Shown: positions 32,220 to 42,800 of the stretch, one piece after another | Layout: every line of letters begins with the position of its first letter | How positions within the stretch are numbered: the first letter of the stretch is position 1 | Translations under genes and position numbers: made by a program | The notes under the pieces: model-generated | What the model was told of the DNA's origin: nothing | Database searches by the model: none | What the model saw: the letters and a program-made list of their open reading frames with translations, nothing else | Assembly: GCA_020637365.1 (NCBI GenBank) | Contig: JACJWE010000002.1 | Coordinates: 186,001-250,000 of the forward strand | Reading direction: 5' to 3' | From: Acidimicrobiia bacterium | GTDB taxonomy: Bacteria > Actinomycetota > Acidimicrobiia > IMCC26256 > JAGNEX01 | Length of the DNA stretch: 64,000 nt

Positions 32220-32809
32220 ATGAAACGGTCGGAACTACTTCCCCGGTTTGGCTGATCGCCGGGTTTGTCCTGGTCGTCGTCTTCCTCATGGCCTTCTGCG
32301 CTCCTCGGCCACAACCATCTCAGGGGAGGGTTGGCGACTGCTGTGGCAGGCCGCTGGTATCGCCAACTCCGAGGATTTGCCAGATCAGCGGGCACAGGTC
32401 GCCACCTCACACGAAGAGCTCGCCAGGTGGCGGCGGGTATCCCACGACGACGGAGAGACGCCGGACGTTGACTTTGAGAGCGAGATCGCCGTCGGATTCG
32501 CCACGGGCCACGGCGGCAACTGTCCGATCATCCTCACTGACGTCGTGTTCGATCGAGAAGACAGGAAGGTCTACGCCGACTTCGCCCGTAAAAGCGCGCC
32601 AAGTGGGCTGCAACGACGACTTCAACCCAATCGCGTTCGTCGTGGCGGTCGAACGAACCTCGCTTCCCGATGCGCCGTTCAAGGTGCAGTTGGACGAGGA
32701 AGCCGAGTCACTGGAGTGGGACAGCGCCGGAATACTCCATGTGCCTACCGACCTTCGCGAACCCGGCTCCACCGCGGACGATTCGGAGATGCGGTACGGG
32801 GGCTCGTGA
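32220..32809 (+). CDS. Putative lipoprotein, frameshifted
   Basis: An ATG at 32220 starts MKRSELLPR; after a one-base shift it continues WLIAGFVLVVVFLMAFC, a signal peptide ending in a lipobox-like Cys. A second frame gives LLWQAAGIANSEDLP, SHEELARWRRV, EIAVGFATGHGGNCPI and VVFDREDRKVYADF. A third frame gives CNDDFNPIAFVVAVERTSLPDAPFKVQLDEE and the end. The order (a Trp-x-x-L start, a Gly-Cys-Pro centre, a Cys-x-x-Asp-x-Asn-Pro then VAV-x-R end) fits a family of small actinobacterial lipoproteins of unknown function. A partial relative lies beyond the IS element at 36755. Confidence 0.55.
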
Positions 32810-32814
32810 GTCCG

Positions 32815-34046
32815 AACGATTGGCGGACACCGGGCCGAGCAACCGGGTGGCTCAAGTGGCACATCAGGCCAGAAGCTACGTTCGAAGTCGTCGAGCAGAT
32901 CGAACATGTCATCGCAGATCCATTCGCGGTCGCGCGTTTTGCTTTTGGCGACACCAGGCTGAGCGCCCCAGCATTTTGCAGCTGCAGAAGGGCGCTGCGT
33001 GCAGCAGCGTCGGAGGTTCCGCGGTGTAGCGCCAATTCCTTTGCTGACCAGATCTGTTGACTGCCGATCGAGTCGATCACGAACGCTGCGGTCGAATCGT
33101 TTCTGGGGTGAGCCGCCCGTTGCCGTAAGTCTGATCTGAGTTGCTCGACCGCCGCGATCAGGGCACCCACCGACGCCGTCGCCGTGCTCACAACGTGGCC
33201 CAAACGCGCCAATCCATTCGTTCACGCCGCCAGAGCGAAATGCCGCCAGTCCTCGATATAGCTGCGCTTATCAGCCGCAAGCCCCAAGCTGATCGGGGGA
33301 CGCAGGGGACCTTCCATGCCGCGCCGACCAAGGATGATGTGAATCAGGCACCGTCCCGCTCTGCCATTGCCGTCTGCAAAGGGGTGCAACGTCTCAAACT
33401 GGGCATGGGCGACGGCAGCTTGAACCACCGCTGGAAGGTCGGCACGGTTGCAGAACTCGACAAGATCTTCGAGAAGCATCGGAAGCATGTCAGGGGGCGG
33501 CGGGACGAACTCGGCGTTGAGAGGGCCCCAGCTGGTACCGCCGATCCAGTTCTGCTCCGTACGGATCTTCCCGCGTATTGTCGTTCGGTCGTTCCTGTGA
33601 GCAAGGCCTGGTGAACCATTTGGAGGTGTTCCACGCTGAGCGGATCCGGTGAAGCTGCCACCGCAAGGGCTCGCTCCATCGCCCGGACGTTTCCCAGCAC
33701 CGCCGGGCCGTTGTCTTCGCTCGTGACGATGGACGATCAGCCAGGGCTAATTGGCGATTGGAAATAGTGAACCCTCAATGAAGGATGACCCGAGCGCTTC
33801 TGACCTGGTCAACGGGGCGGCCAGCACACTCGCCAGCTGTCCAGCAGACGACGCTTCGGTCGTTGTCTTGACAAGATGGGTGAGCTCTGCGGTGGCGCGA
33901 GAGACCTCCTCTGAGGCGGCGCCCGTCGTCGAGACATCCCAGTCAGCGATCAGATCGGGAACAAAAGCCTGGTAGCGAAATGGTTTCCGGTGTGCGCGGG
34001 GACCGTACCCGCCTCCCTCCCACACCACGTCGACGCACTTAGACAT
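32815..34046 (-). CDS. Fic-family AMPylase, frameshifted
   Basis: Fic proteins transfer AMP or other groups to target proteins. The start at 34046 leads to a Fic N-terminal domain with LTRSEALGSSFIEGS, which resembles the inhibitory/pre-helix region. A second frame gives AMERALAVAASPDPLSVEHL, a third GKIRTEQNWIGGTSWGPLNAE with FVPPPPDMLP. The active-site motif HPFADGNGRAGR is complete. The C-terminal winged-helix part (SAKELALHRGTSDAAARSALLQL, REWICDDMFDLLDDF) needs further shifts. Changes are required near 33745, 33575, 33205 and 32945. The 3' end is uncertain. It is either a decaying gene or a victim of poor sequence. Confidence 0.7.
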
Positions 34047-34081
34047 GGCGATATCCTCGCGTAGCGACCCTGCTTACGCAT

Positions 34082-34097
34082 GGATTTAATTAAATCC
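34082..34097. promoter_or_regulatory. Perfect 16-bp palindrome before fic
   Basis: GGATTTAATTAAATCC, fully self-complementary and strikingly AT-rich, 36 bases upstream of the Fic start. It looks like an operator or the core of a promoter for the minus-strand fic gene. Confidence 0.45.
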
Positions 34098-34162
34098 TTT
34101 CGTAAGAGGCTCGGTGGATAGGCCAGGCCATGCCCGACGGATCCAGCCGGTCACGTGTTCAA

Positions 34163-34567
34163 TCACATCGCTTGGGAGTTCGCGCTGTCGTCGAGTCTCA
34201 CATCGACGTGCAGCGCCAAGCATTTTCCCTGAGCTGTCACCAACTCCTCCAACGTCGAGATCTTCTCCCTCGCACGCCGTAGTTGAGCCTCAAGTTCACG
34301 GACCCGGACCTTTGCTGGGTCTTTCCCCGTCGCAGCTGGTCCTGGCCGCACCGTCCCCAAGCGTGCCGTCATCAATCTGACGGCCCCACTTCGAAACATG
34401 AGACTGGTAGATCTTCTCGCGGCTGACGCGCAACCTATTTTTGAATCCCATCTGGGAGTTGATTCGCCGCTCGACGACATAGAAACACTGCTGAGATCGC
34501 CTCCGGACAGGTGTCTGGCGGACGTCATCGGCGGAGCAGGCCTGGCCGTTTTGCTTTGGGCTGCCAC
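34163..34567 (-). pseudogene. HTH/coiled-coil remnant, possibly transposase OrfA
   Basis: The C-terminal part reads AKVRVRELEAQLRRAREKI followed by STLEELVTAQ, a heptad-rich helix like the end of IS3-type OrfA proteins. A neighbouring frame (34296-34571) holds LRVSREKIYQSHVSKWGRQ, which looks like the second half of a helix-turn-helix with the linker. Read together with one frame change they suggest a decayed transposase subunit or a small DNA-binding protein. No partner transposase gene is present. Confidence 0.35.
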
Positions 34568-34645
34568 GCACTTGTGGGGAGAGGACGCCCGGGGGTCATT
34601 TCCTCCAGTGAAAGTTGTTCTAGCGCTTTGACTTCGCTTGCTTTG

Positions 34646-35208
34646 ATGAGTCGCAATCGGCAGCTTGTCGCTAAGAGTGCATCGCGCGTTGATCTCCGAC
34701 CGCTAGAAGAAACGGACTACCCGGCTCTCTTTCGTGCCGGGATGTCTGCGAAGGACGGCTACCGTTGGCGCTACCGTGGTGCGACAGTGGACATTGAGTC
34801 GTTCGTCCGCTCACTCTACGCCGGGACAGCTGCTCAATTCATGGTGGTCGATCGAGTTGACGGACATGCCTATGGGCTTGTCGCTGCTTACTCACGACAA
34901 GATGACCTGGGTCATTGTTACATTGCCTTCCAGCGGAGTTCGCAGCGCCGATCGGCTGGCCAGATGTACGAAGGCATCTTCCGCTTCATCGACTTTCTTT
35001 TCGACTCAAGCCCCTTGCGAAAGATCTACGCGGAGATTCCCTGTACAACGAAGAAGTTGTCGGGGTCGGTTTGATCACACCCTTCCGGCTAGAAGGAGTA
35101 TTGGTCGATCATGACTACCACCGGGGCAGTTACCACGACCGAAGAATTTTCGCGCTCTATCGAAAGGAATGGCAATCGTGGGCGCAAGGGATTAGGGGTT
35201 GGTTCTAG
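34646..35208 (+). CDS. GNAT-family acetyltransferase, one frameshift
   Basis: The ATG at 34646 starts a protein with LRPLEETDYPALFRAGM, a typical first strand and helix of a GNAT domain, then FMVVDRVDGHAYGLVAAYS and FIDFLFDSSPLRKIYAEIP. The frame breaks near 35040; the next frame continues YNEEVVGVGLITPFRLEGVL and FALYRKEWQ to a stop at 35208. The whole is about 187 residues. It may modify an amino sugar, ribosomal protein or small molecule; the substrate cannot be told. Confidence 0.65.
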
Positions 35209-35223
35209 TCCCCGAGGACCCTC

Positions 35224-35625
35224 TTGCTCAAGCGATTGACAACACTGCTCGGGCTGGTGGCTGTTTGCATCTTGTCGTCGAGTTGCGGCCATCGCATCTG
35301 CGCGGAGGCGATGATTCCCAACCATCTGATCGTGACCGTTGAAGAGGGCTACACGCTGAGCGAGATTTGTGTCGCCGAGGTTTGTCACGAGACCGCCGAG
35401 CTGATCGAACAACAAGATGGCGGATTCTTCGTCCCACTCGCGGCGGACAAGGCGAGCGAGCCCCGCTCATACGAGTATCGCGTGGAGGGAAGCTCGGACC
35501 TGGGGGAGAAGATAGTGGACGATGGACGGCTGCAGACGACCTTCGATTACCAGCTGGGAAGCTGCCCGTTTGAGGCTGGCGATCTGGAATTTCCGGTGCA
35601 CGCCGCCGGAGGTTCAAAGTCTTGA
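35224..35625 (+). CDS. Putative lipoprotein
   Basis: A 133-residue protein with a clear lipoprotein signal: basic MLKR start, hydrophobic LTTLLGLVAVCIL and the lipobox SSSC with Cys at about residue 21. The mature part is acidic and contains four further Cys residues, probably two disulfides. The start is TTG with GAGGA six bases before. It follows the acetyltransferase by 15 bases. Not recognised as a named family; it may be a small extracytoplasmic binding or stress protein. Confidence 0.6.
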   Translation: MLKRLTTLLGLVAVCILSSSCGHRICAEAMIPNHLIVTVEEGYTLSEICVAEVCHETAELIEQQDGGFFVPLAADKASEPRSYEYRVEGSSDLGEKIVDDGRLQTTFDYQLGSCPFEAGDLEFPVHAAGGSKS

Positions 35626-35658
35626 GCACATCGAAGGCACGAGAGGCACTGTTGACAA

Positions 35659-36602
35659 TCAACACCTGGATGATTGGCTCAAGGGGTGCTGACCGCTGTT
35701 AGTGGTCTTAGTGGGTGGGGTGCGTTTCGGGCCGGGTTGTTGGTTGGTTTCGTTGTGCCAGATCGCTGCGGTGAGAGCGAGGAGTCGTTGAAGGATACGG
35801 ACGCAGACTCCTTGAGGTCGACGACCGCCGTGCCGTTCGAGATCGAGTTGAGCTTTGAGGGTCTGGTTGATCGACTCGATGATCTGCCGAAACGGACGTA
35901 GGTATCGTTGGCCTGGGCGGGGTTTCTCTTTCTTGGCGGCGGATCTGATGAGCGTGACGCCTGATGCGTTGAGTTCAGCTTCGAATGCTACGGACCGGTA
36001 CCCTTGTCGGCTCTGAGTATCTGGCCGGGGCGTTTGAGTGCGGGGGCGTCGTCGATCATCGCGGTTGCGGTGGTTCGTTCGTCGTCTTTGACTCCGGTGA
36101 GCGCAGCGGCGATGGGGAGGCTTGAAGGCGTGCAGATCAGGTGGAGGCGGAGGCCCCAAAGAACCGTGAGTTGTGATGCGCAGTGCCCGTAGGTTGCCCA
36201 TCCGGCGAGGTCTGATCGTTTCGCTGTTTGTCGGGAGCGGCTGCATTCGACGGGGGTTGAGTCAACAAGCCAGACGTCGTCGTGGAACGTTTCGCAGTTG
36301 CGTCGCAGCATGGCCGTGGCGCGTTGGATGAGTGTCCCTGCTTTTCTGAGCCGTTTGTTGTAGCCGGATCGTTGCGGGAGGTAGGGGAACAAGTGGGTCA
36401 GATGGGTGTGAGCGTAGCGGACGAACCTGGCTTCGGATGCCGACTAATGCTTGGAGTGCGCGAGGGCGAGGAGTTCGGCGTATGAGAGTTTGGGGGTGAT
36501 CCCGATTTTGGGTCGGTAGGGGACCCATTCGGGATGGCCTTGTATTGCGTCGTCGATTGTTACGTAGAGTGTGGTGGCGAGGGACTTCAGGTCGGCGATC
36601 AT
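35659..36602 (-). pseudogene. IS982-type transposase, broken
   Basis: The pieces in order are: ADLKSLATTLYVTIDDAI with GHPEWVPYRPKIGITPKLSYAELLALA; LFPYLPQRSGYNKRLRKAG; VWLVDSTPVECSRSRQT; WGLRLHLICTPSSLPIA; ILRADKGYRSVAFEAEL; LIRSAAKKEKP; RQIIESINQTLKAQLDLERHGG; and LLALTAAIWHNE. DDE candidates are the Asp of DSTPV, the Asp of ADKGY and the Glu of IES. At least two frame changes are needed (near 36400 and 36000). The final frame reads through the left inverted repeat and stops at 35659, so the native stop may be lost. Confidence 0.8.
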
Positions 36603-36742
36603 TCGCGGGTCCTTCAGGCCGGTGTTTTGTTTACACCGTTGATCCCGGACTCCCTCACCGTTGTAGTGGCGGATCATTCGCGCGGCGCGCGAACAACCAC
36701 GCATACACGCGAAACACAGACTCCCACCGCCCTACCCCTTGG
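35680..36742 (-). mobile_element. IS982-family insertion sequence
   Basis: About 1.06 kb, the size of IS982 elements. The ends carry CAAGGGGT (35680-35687) and its inverse ACCCCTTG (36735-36742), with weaker pairing further inside. The transposase fills most of the element on the minus strand. I could not see a target-site duplication. The plus-strand sequence right after the right end is a lipoprotein gene fragment, so the element probably landed in or next to that gene. Confidence 0.7.
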
Positions 36743-36754
36743 AACTACTCATCT

Positions 36755-36930
36755 AGTGGCCGTCGAACGCTCTTACCTCCCCGAAGCTCCGTTCAGGGTG
36801 CAGTTGCAAGAAGACGCTGATGACTACCCTTGGAGCCGCGATGCCACCCTGGGGTCTTGATCGATCTTGCTCAAGATGGTTCGACTGTGAGCGAGGGGAC
36901 CTCACCCAGGGGAGCTCCTGACAGCCAGCA
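36755..36930 (+). pseudogene. Fragment of a lipoprotein paralogue
   Basis: Starts 13 bases after the IS end. It encodes VAVERSYLPEAPFRVQLQED, nearly the same as VAVERTSLPDAPFKVQLDEE in the lipoprotein at 32220-32809, and after one frame change LIDLAQDGSTVSEGTS aligns with the paralogue's end. The N-terminal three quarters are absent on either side of the IS element. Confidence 0.6.
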
Positions 36931-37059
36931 GCGGACCGCTTTTTCTTGGGGTTCAACGTTTCTCGGGTTCGAATGGCTGGCGGGTGGTTGTAGGTTCTGG
37001 CGGGTCTGCGACGTACTCGCCAACCTCCACATGGTTCGGAGATTGAACTGGATCATCTG

Positions 37060-39322
37060 CTGATACCTGCCGCTACCGTCCTGCTTGGTGTCGCCGCGGT
37101 GGCCGCCGCTGGCATCGCTGTTGCAAGCCGCTTCGGGTGGCTGGACGCGGACGGTGATGAACCGCGGTCGGGTTTGCTCGTGCGGGTGTGGGTGGCCGTG
37201 CCGCAGTGGGCCGTCCTGTTAGCTGCGATCCTTCTTTCGTGGACGGTGATACGGCTGACCTGGCTGTTTTGGACCGACCAGTTCACCTATCGACTAGTCG
37301 CCGAGTACTCCCACCGCGACGCCGGCGCTTACCGCATCGCTGCCCTATGGGCGAGGAACCCGGGCAGCTTGTTGGTGCTCACGACGGGATGCGCCATCGT
37401 GTTGTGGCTCCGGCTGGCGCGAGCATCGAGGTACGCCGCGGGCCGTCGAGACGCGACTCGTGGCGAGATCGGTGGTTCGAGCGGAGGCGCCTTTGAGGTG
37501 GATCAGCGTCAGCAGTCCGGGGGCCCACCGACCCTGTTTCCAAGCTCGGCGCTTCAGAGGACCCGCGTTCGTAATACCGATGAAGCGGGTTCGGCGTGGA
37601 CAGAGCGGCAGTGCTCAGAGGTTTGACCGCCGACCGACTCCGTCACCCGCGGGTGGTTTGGTACGGCACTGGTGACGACGGTGGTCGCTCTGCTGTGCTG
37701 CTATCTGGGCTGGTGGCGACCTGTTCACTCGACTGTCGATGCCGCCGCTAGAAGGCGCTGGGATGCCGCCGATACTGGAACATCCCGCGATGTTGGTGCA
37801 CCCGCCGTTGATGCTGACGTTCATGGTGGGCTGCTTCGCGTGCTTCCTGCGCTGGTTCGTCCCGTTGCATCCGGGTGAGCGATCTGACGGTGGAGCCAGC
37901 GCGGCTGACAGAGCCCCCATTTTCGGCGGTCGATCGGCGAGTTTTGACCTCGACGACCCTGGTGCTGGCGACCCTGGTGCTGCCGACCCTGACCCGGGCC
38001 GCGCTGGCGACCCTGACGCAGTGGACACGACACCGGCTCCGTCCTCGGGCCCACTGACCTCCGTCCGTTCCTCGGCATGCTCTGGGCCCTCAGGACGCTG
38101 ACGATGGCGATCGGCGCGTTCTGGGCGTATGGCGAGGTTGGCTGGGGCGGATTCTGGGCGTGGGATGCGGTCGAGAACACCTCGCTCATGCCGTGGTTGG
38201 CGCTGCTAATCGCCCTGCATCTGGGACACCGCAGTGCTGTTGCTCGGGCTGGCATTGCGGCGTCGAGTTTTGCGTTCGTCATGATCGGCACGGCGATCAC
38301 CCGCACCGCACCTGTTGGCTCGGTTCACGCATTCGCGATCGCCGGTCCAGATGCCGTCATCATCCAGTGGACCGCGGTTCTCGTCGCTGCTGCCGTCGCC
38401 GTCAAGCTCGTCCGGTCGGGCGCGGTCCGATCGAGCCCGACCCCGAGACGGCCGTGCTGGTCGCCATGCTGGCCGTCGTACTGATCGGCACGCTCGGACC
38501 GGCGCTCATCGCCGCCGTGTCAGATGACGCGGTTGCCCTGCGGCCACGGTTCTTCGTGCTCGCCATGTATCCGCTGGCCCTGATCGCTGTCGGGCTGCAG
38601 GCCTTTGTCGCCCTCCGGAACCCGGCGATCGCTTCGGCCCGGACCGCGACCCGACTACTGACCTACGCAGCGCTCGGTGCCACAACCGGGCTGATCTACG
38701 CGGTCGTCTCCAAGGCGAGCCTGCTGGGCATCGTCCTCGCCGCGGCTGGCGGGCTCGCTGCCGGGCTCTTTGTCGGGATCCGGCGGCGGGCGTTCTCGGA
38801 TGGCGAACCGCGGCGCTACTCGGTCACATCGGTTTTGGGGTGCTACTGATCGGCATCGGCACCAGCACGGGCGACCAGAACGTTCAAGTGGTCCTCTCCC
38901 CGGCGAGTCGTCGGCCCCACCGACATCGGTGCCGTCGAGCTCGTCGATCTATCCGGCAGCCCGCAAGATGTTCTCGACGCCATCCAGCGCGATCCCGTTG
39001 GCAGACCCCAAGTTGTCGTCACCGCAACCGTCACGGTCGACGACGAAACCGTTCACCCGCCGTCCGAGAATTCCCCCTCACCAACGTCATCCTCGCCGAA
39101 CCCGACGGCGTGGTCGGATGGCGACGAGACATCTGGGTCAGCCTCGTCCGGGTCACCCCATCCGGCGCAGCGGTACTGGGGATCGAGACCCAACCCGGCA
39201 TGCCCGCCATCTGGATCGGATGCGCCATCTTGATCGCCGCAGGACTCAGCGCAAGCGCCACCCGCCGACGGGCCGCACCCGGGCCGTCTGTAGCACCCTG
39301 CCGAAGAACGACGACATCATGA
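37060..39322 (+). CDS. CcmF/CcsA-like cytochrome c biogenesis protein, frameshifted
   Basis: A heme-handling membrane protein for cytochrome c maturation. Pieces in order: several N-terminal helices with FTYRLVAEYSHRDAGAYRIAALW and NPGSLLVLTTG (CcmF pattern for periplasmic His and the GSLL helix); LEHPAMLVHPPLMLTFMVG (conserved HPP); ALRTLTMAIGAFWAYGEVG followed by WGGFWAWDAVENTSLMPWL, which is the WWD tryptophan-rich heme-binding motif; AITRTAPVGSVHAFA; then a second membrane block and a C-terminal SLVRVTPSGAAVLGIETQPGMPAIWIGC. Frame changes fall near 37650, 38090, 38430, 38850 and 39070. The start is unclear; no other ccm gene is adjacent. Possibly decaying. Confidence 0.7.
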
Positions 39323-39343
39323 ACCTGGTGCGACACTGGCCCA

Positions 39344-39573
39344 GTGAGAAACTTGACCATCACCGTTGACGACGAGACATTACGGTGGGCCCGGATGGAG
39401 GAGCGCGTAGCGAAACAAGCGTTTCGCGCTTCGTCGGTTCTATCCTTTAGGACATGATGAAAGCCGACCCTTCTTACGAGCGTTCTCGTTCTTCGTGGGC
39501 AAAACGCACGCCCCGGTCGCTGAAAGCCGCCGAGTCGAGATATCCGCCACGAGACGAAGTCCACGGTAGATAA
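39344..39573 (+). pseudogene. VapB-like ribbon-helix-helix antitoxin, degenerate
   Basis: GTG start then LTITVDDETLRWARME, a ribbon-helix-helix beginning. The matching second part ETSVSRFVGSIL lies in the next frame and is cut by a TAG codon, after which DMMKADPSYERS continues to a stop at 39571-39573. One frame change plus one in-frame stop make a functional protein unlikely. Confidence 0.6.
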
Positions 39574-39814
39574 CGTATTTCGTTGACACCAGCGCCCTGC
39601 TTTGCTCGCGCGATACCACTGAACACGACAAACAGGAAGTGGCCGCGAGCTGGGTCGAACGCCTCTGGGAGACGCGCGGGGTTCTCCAGCGCTCAAGTAC
39701 TGAACGAGTGCTACGTCAACGTGACTCGGAAAATCGAAACGGGTTTGACTCTCGAAGAGGCACGAGCCGACGTCGCCGATCTGATGGCTTGGCAACCTGT
39801 GCCTGTTGATACGG
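39570..39814 (+). pseudogene. VapC-like PIN toxin, truncated
   Basis: Directly overlapping the antitoxin stop, the frame reads ITYFVDTSALLCSRD, the first PIN strand with its catalytic Asp. After a frame change near 39690 it continues LSAQVLNECYVNVTRKIETG- like sequence (the second acidic site Glu is in NECYV) and LEEARADVADLMAWQPVPVD. It stops where the VWA gene's stop codon begins. The C-terminal half with the other two acidic residues is missing, and the start codon reads ATA. A dead toxin cut off by a rearrangement. Confidence 0.65.
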
Positions 39815-42800
39815 CTACTTGTTGTCGCGGTCGGCGGAACGTTGTTTCTTGCCGGCGAGGAGTGAGTCGACGGTTTGTGCTTTGGCGGGTGCCTCGGGCA
39901 CGTCACGGACGGCATCGGCGACTTGCTGGCGGAAGTCGTCACCGCCTGTGCTGTCACCTCGACCCGAAGGCGCCGGTCTCGAACCACGGGAATCGTGGCC
40001 AAACCCGTCGGGGCTCTGACTCGAGCCTGCGACAGATCCCGTCGAGGCGGAGGCATCGGAGCCTGACCGGTCACCGGCCTGCCGACTTCCAGGCGATGCG
40101 GTACTGACACCCTCGGCTGGCTGTTCAGCCTTGCGAGACGACCGACGCAGCGCCCGCTTGACCGGAGCGACCGCCCGGACGGCAAGGGATCGCAGTGACC
40201 GCTGCCCAGCGCCAGATCGAGCGGTCGCTGACACCGTGGCGGGGCGTCCGACCGTCGCCACTCGACGACGGAGCCTGCTGACGGCGACTGCCAACGGCCA
40301 CAACAACACGGCGAGCAACAGCAGCCACGGCCTGATCGACCAGAGCTTCTTCCCCACCGTGGTTCCGTCGGTATCGAAGGCCTGATCGGGGGTGATCTGG
40401 CCTCGCCCGCCCGACAGTGCCGAAAGGCGGTCCATCATCGCGGCGTCCGCCGGTGCTGGCCGATACTCAACGCCATAGGACCGAGACACCGCCTTGCTCA
40501 GCTCGATCGCATCGGCGGTATCGGTGCCGATGCGGGCACCGACGGCAAACACGCCTTGCGACGCGGCCGGCACCCGAGCGGTGTACGCACGTGCCGACGT
40601 CCGCTCGAGCGGCACTTCGCTGACGGTGCCGTCGGGCGCCGTCACGCTCAAGGTTCCGGGCAGCCCGTCCTCCCACGCCTCGGTGCGTTCGACCGATACG
40701 ACCATGTCGTCCCCGTCAAAACTCGTGCGGATCGCCCCGTCCTGCGACACGGTTGGGAACGTGTCGCGAACCATACGGGTCCACAGGTCGGCACTCGGTT
40801 GCCAGGCACTCCACGCAGTGGTCCAGCCGCCATCAGCGTCGCTCATCCAGGACGAGACCCGCCCCAGACCGTAACGCCACGTTGCCAACAGCGGGTCGCT
40901 CTCCTCGCCGACCGCCAACATGGTCTGCGCCGTCGGCCGAGCCGTGGTCGCGACGTATCCGGCGAGCGGCGGCGCTTCGGTTAGGTCATCGACGACCGCG
41001 CGACGTGACGTGATCGTTGGCAAGAAGCTGCCTTCTTGGATGAAGTTGCGCGACGCCAACATGGTTTCTTGCACCATCAGCTGGGGGATCTCGGTCAGGT
41101 TCGCGCCGGGGTAATACCGACCACCTCCAGCGGCAGCAACGTCGGCAAGTTCGTCAAAAGCGCCTTCACCCGTTCCGATGACCGACACGGTCACGCCCTG
41201 CTCCAACGCGTTCGCAGCGGATTGTTCGAGCAACCTGTAGTTGAGCTGTTCGGTGAAACCGTCGGTGAACAACACCACATGGCGGATCTCGGATTTGCTG
41301 GTGAGCACACCGTCGACGGCGGCTCTCAGACCAGCAATCAGATTGGTATTGCCGACCGGCCTGATCGTCCCGAGCGCTTCGGTGACGACATCGGGGTCGG
41401 GTGAACTCTGCAGGTCGAGCAGCCAGTCACCTCTCGTACCGAACCCGATGATCCCGACCTCGTCACTTGGGTACATCGCCTCGATCGAATCGAACGCAGC
41501 GGCCGCAGCGATGCCGGTCTTGGTTGCGCCCATCGGCAATCGGGAATCTGCGATGCCTCCTTCGGCGCAGTGACAAGCGCCCATCGATTCACTCGTGTCG
41601 ATCGCAAAGACCTGAGCGACAGGCTGATGACGCGATTCGTCGGTGATATCGCTGATAACCGGCAGCATCGTTTCAAGGTCTGATCCAAGGTAGCCCCCGA
41701 CCCCGTAGGATCGCCCGCCACCGACGGTCATCATCCCGACGCCGAGCTGGCGAACCGCTGTGTCCAACGCGTCGACCTGGGTTGCGCTCAACGCGGCTTC
41801 GGGCACGTCGACCAGCACGATGGACGCGTATCCGGACAGCTCATCGAGCGGAGGAATGCCTTCGGTCGACACCACCGTCGCATCGACGCCCCCGGCGGCG
41901 AGCGCCGATGACAGCCAACCCGCTTCACCGGCTTTGTCTTCAACCAACAGCACACTCTCGGCGCCGGTGACCTGTATCACCGTGCTGAACGCGTCGTTTT
42001 GTCGCTGGGTATCACCTTCGACTTCGACCTCCACCCGGTAGCGGGCGGCGCCGAGACCGTCGGCAGTGGTGTCGAATGTCACCTGGTTGGCGCCCGCGAC
42101 CAAGTCGACGTCGCGTTCTTCGACCAGTTCGCTGCCGTTCCAGAGCCGGACGGTGGCCGGAGCGTCCTTCTCGGCTTCGATCGATGCCCTCAGCCGCAGC
42201 GACTCGCCAAGTTCGACATGGTCGGGCGCATCGATACCGACCGTCGCCGCGCCTTGATCGGTTCGCGGATCGATCACGACCACATCGATGGGAACGCCTT
42301 GTTCGGCAGCTTGTTGCGCGACCGACGTAGCGTCGTTGATCGTTTGGCGACCGTCCGAGATCAGCACCACTCGGCGCCGCGAATCGGACGGGGCGAGTGC
42401 GGTGCCCAGTCGCAACGCCGCCTCAAGATTGGTACCGGTGCGATCGACGTCGACCGAAATATCACCCGATTTCACATCAGAAGCGGGGAGCCGTTCGATC
42501 TGCGCGTCACGTCCGAACGCGACCACCGCTCGCTGACCATGAGGTGTGAGGCATCGAGCGCCTCATCGAGCCACACCTGGATCGCTTGGCGTCCGGGTGT
42601 CCCCAGAGAATCGGAATCGTCGATCAGGAAGACGGTCGCTACCTGATCACTTGGGCGCGTCAACGTCGGGACGAGCAGCGCAAGCAGCAGACTGACCGCT
42701 ATCGCTGCTCTGAGCGCCGTAGCCCAGCGCCACTGCCGAGGACCGACACCGATCCGGCGACGAGCCAGCAGCCATTCGACGACAAGCAACACCAGCAACG

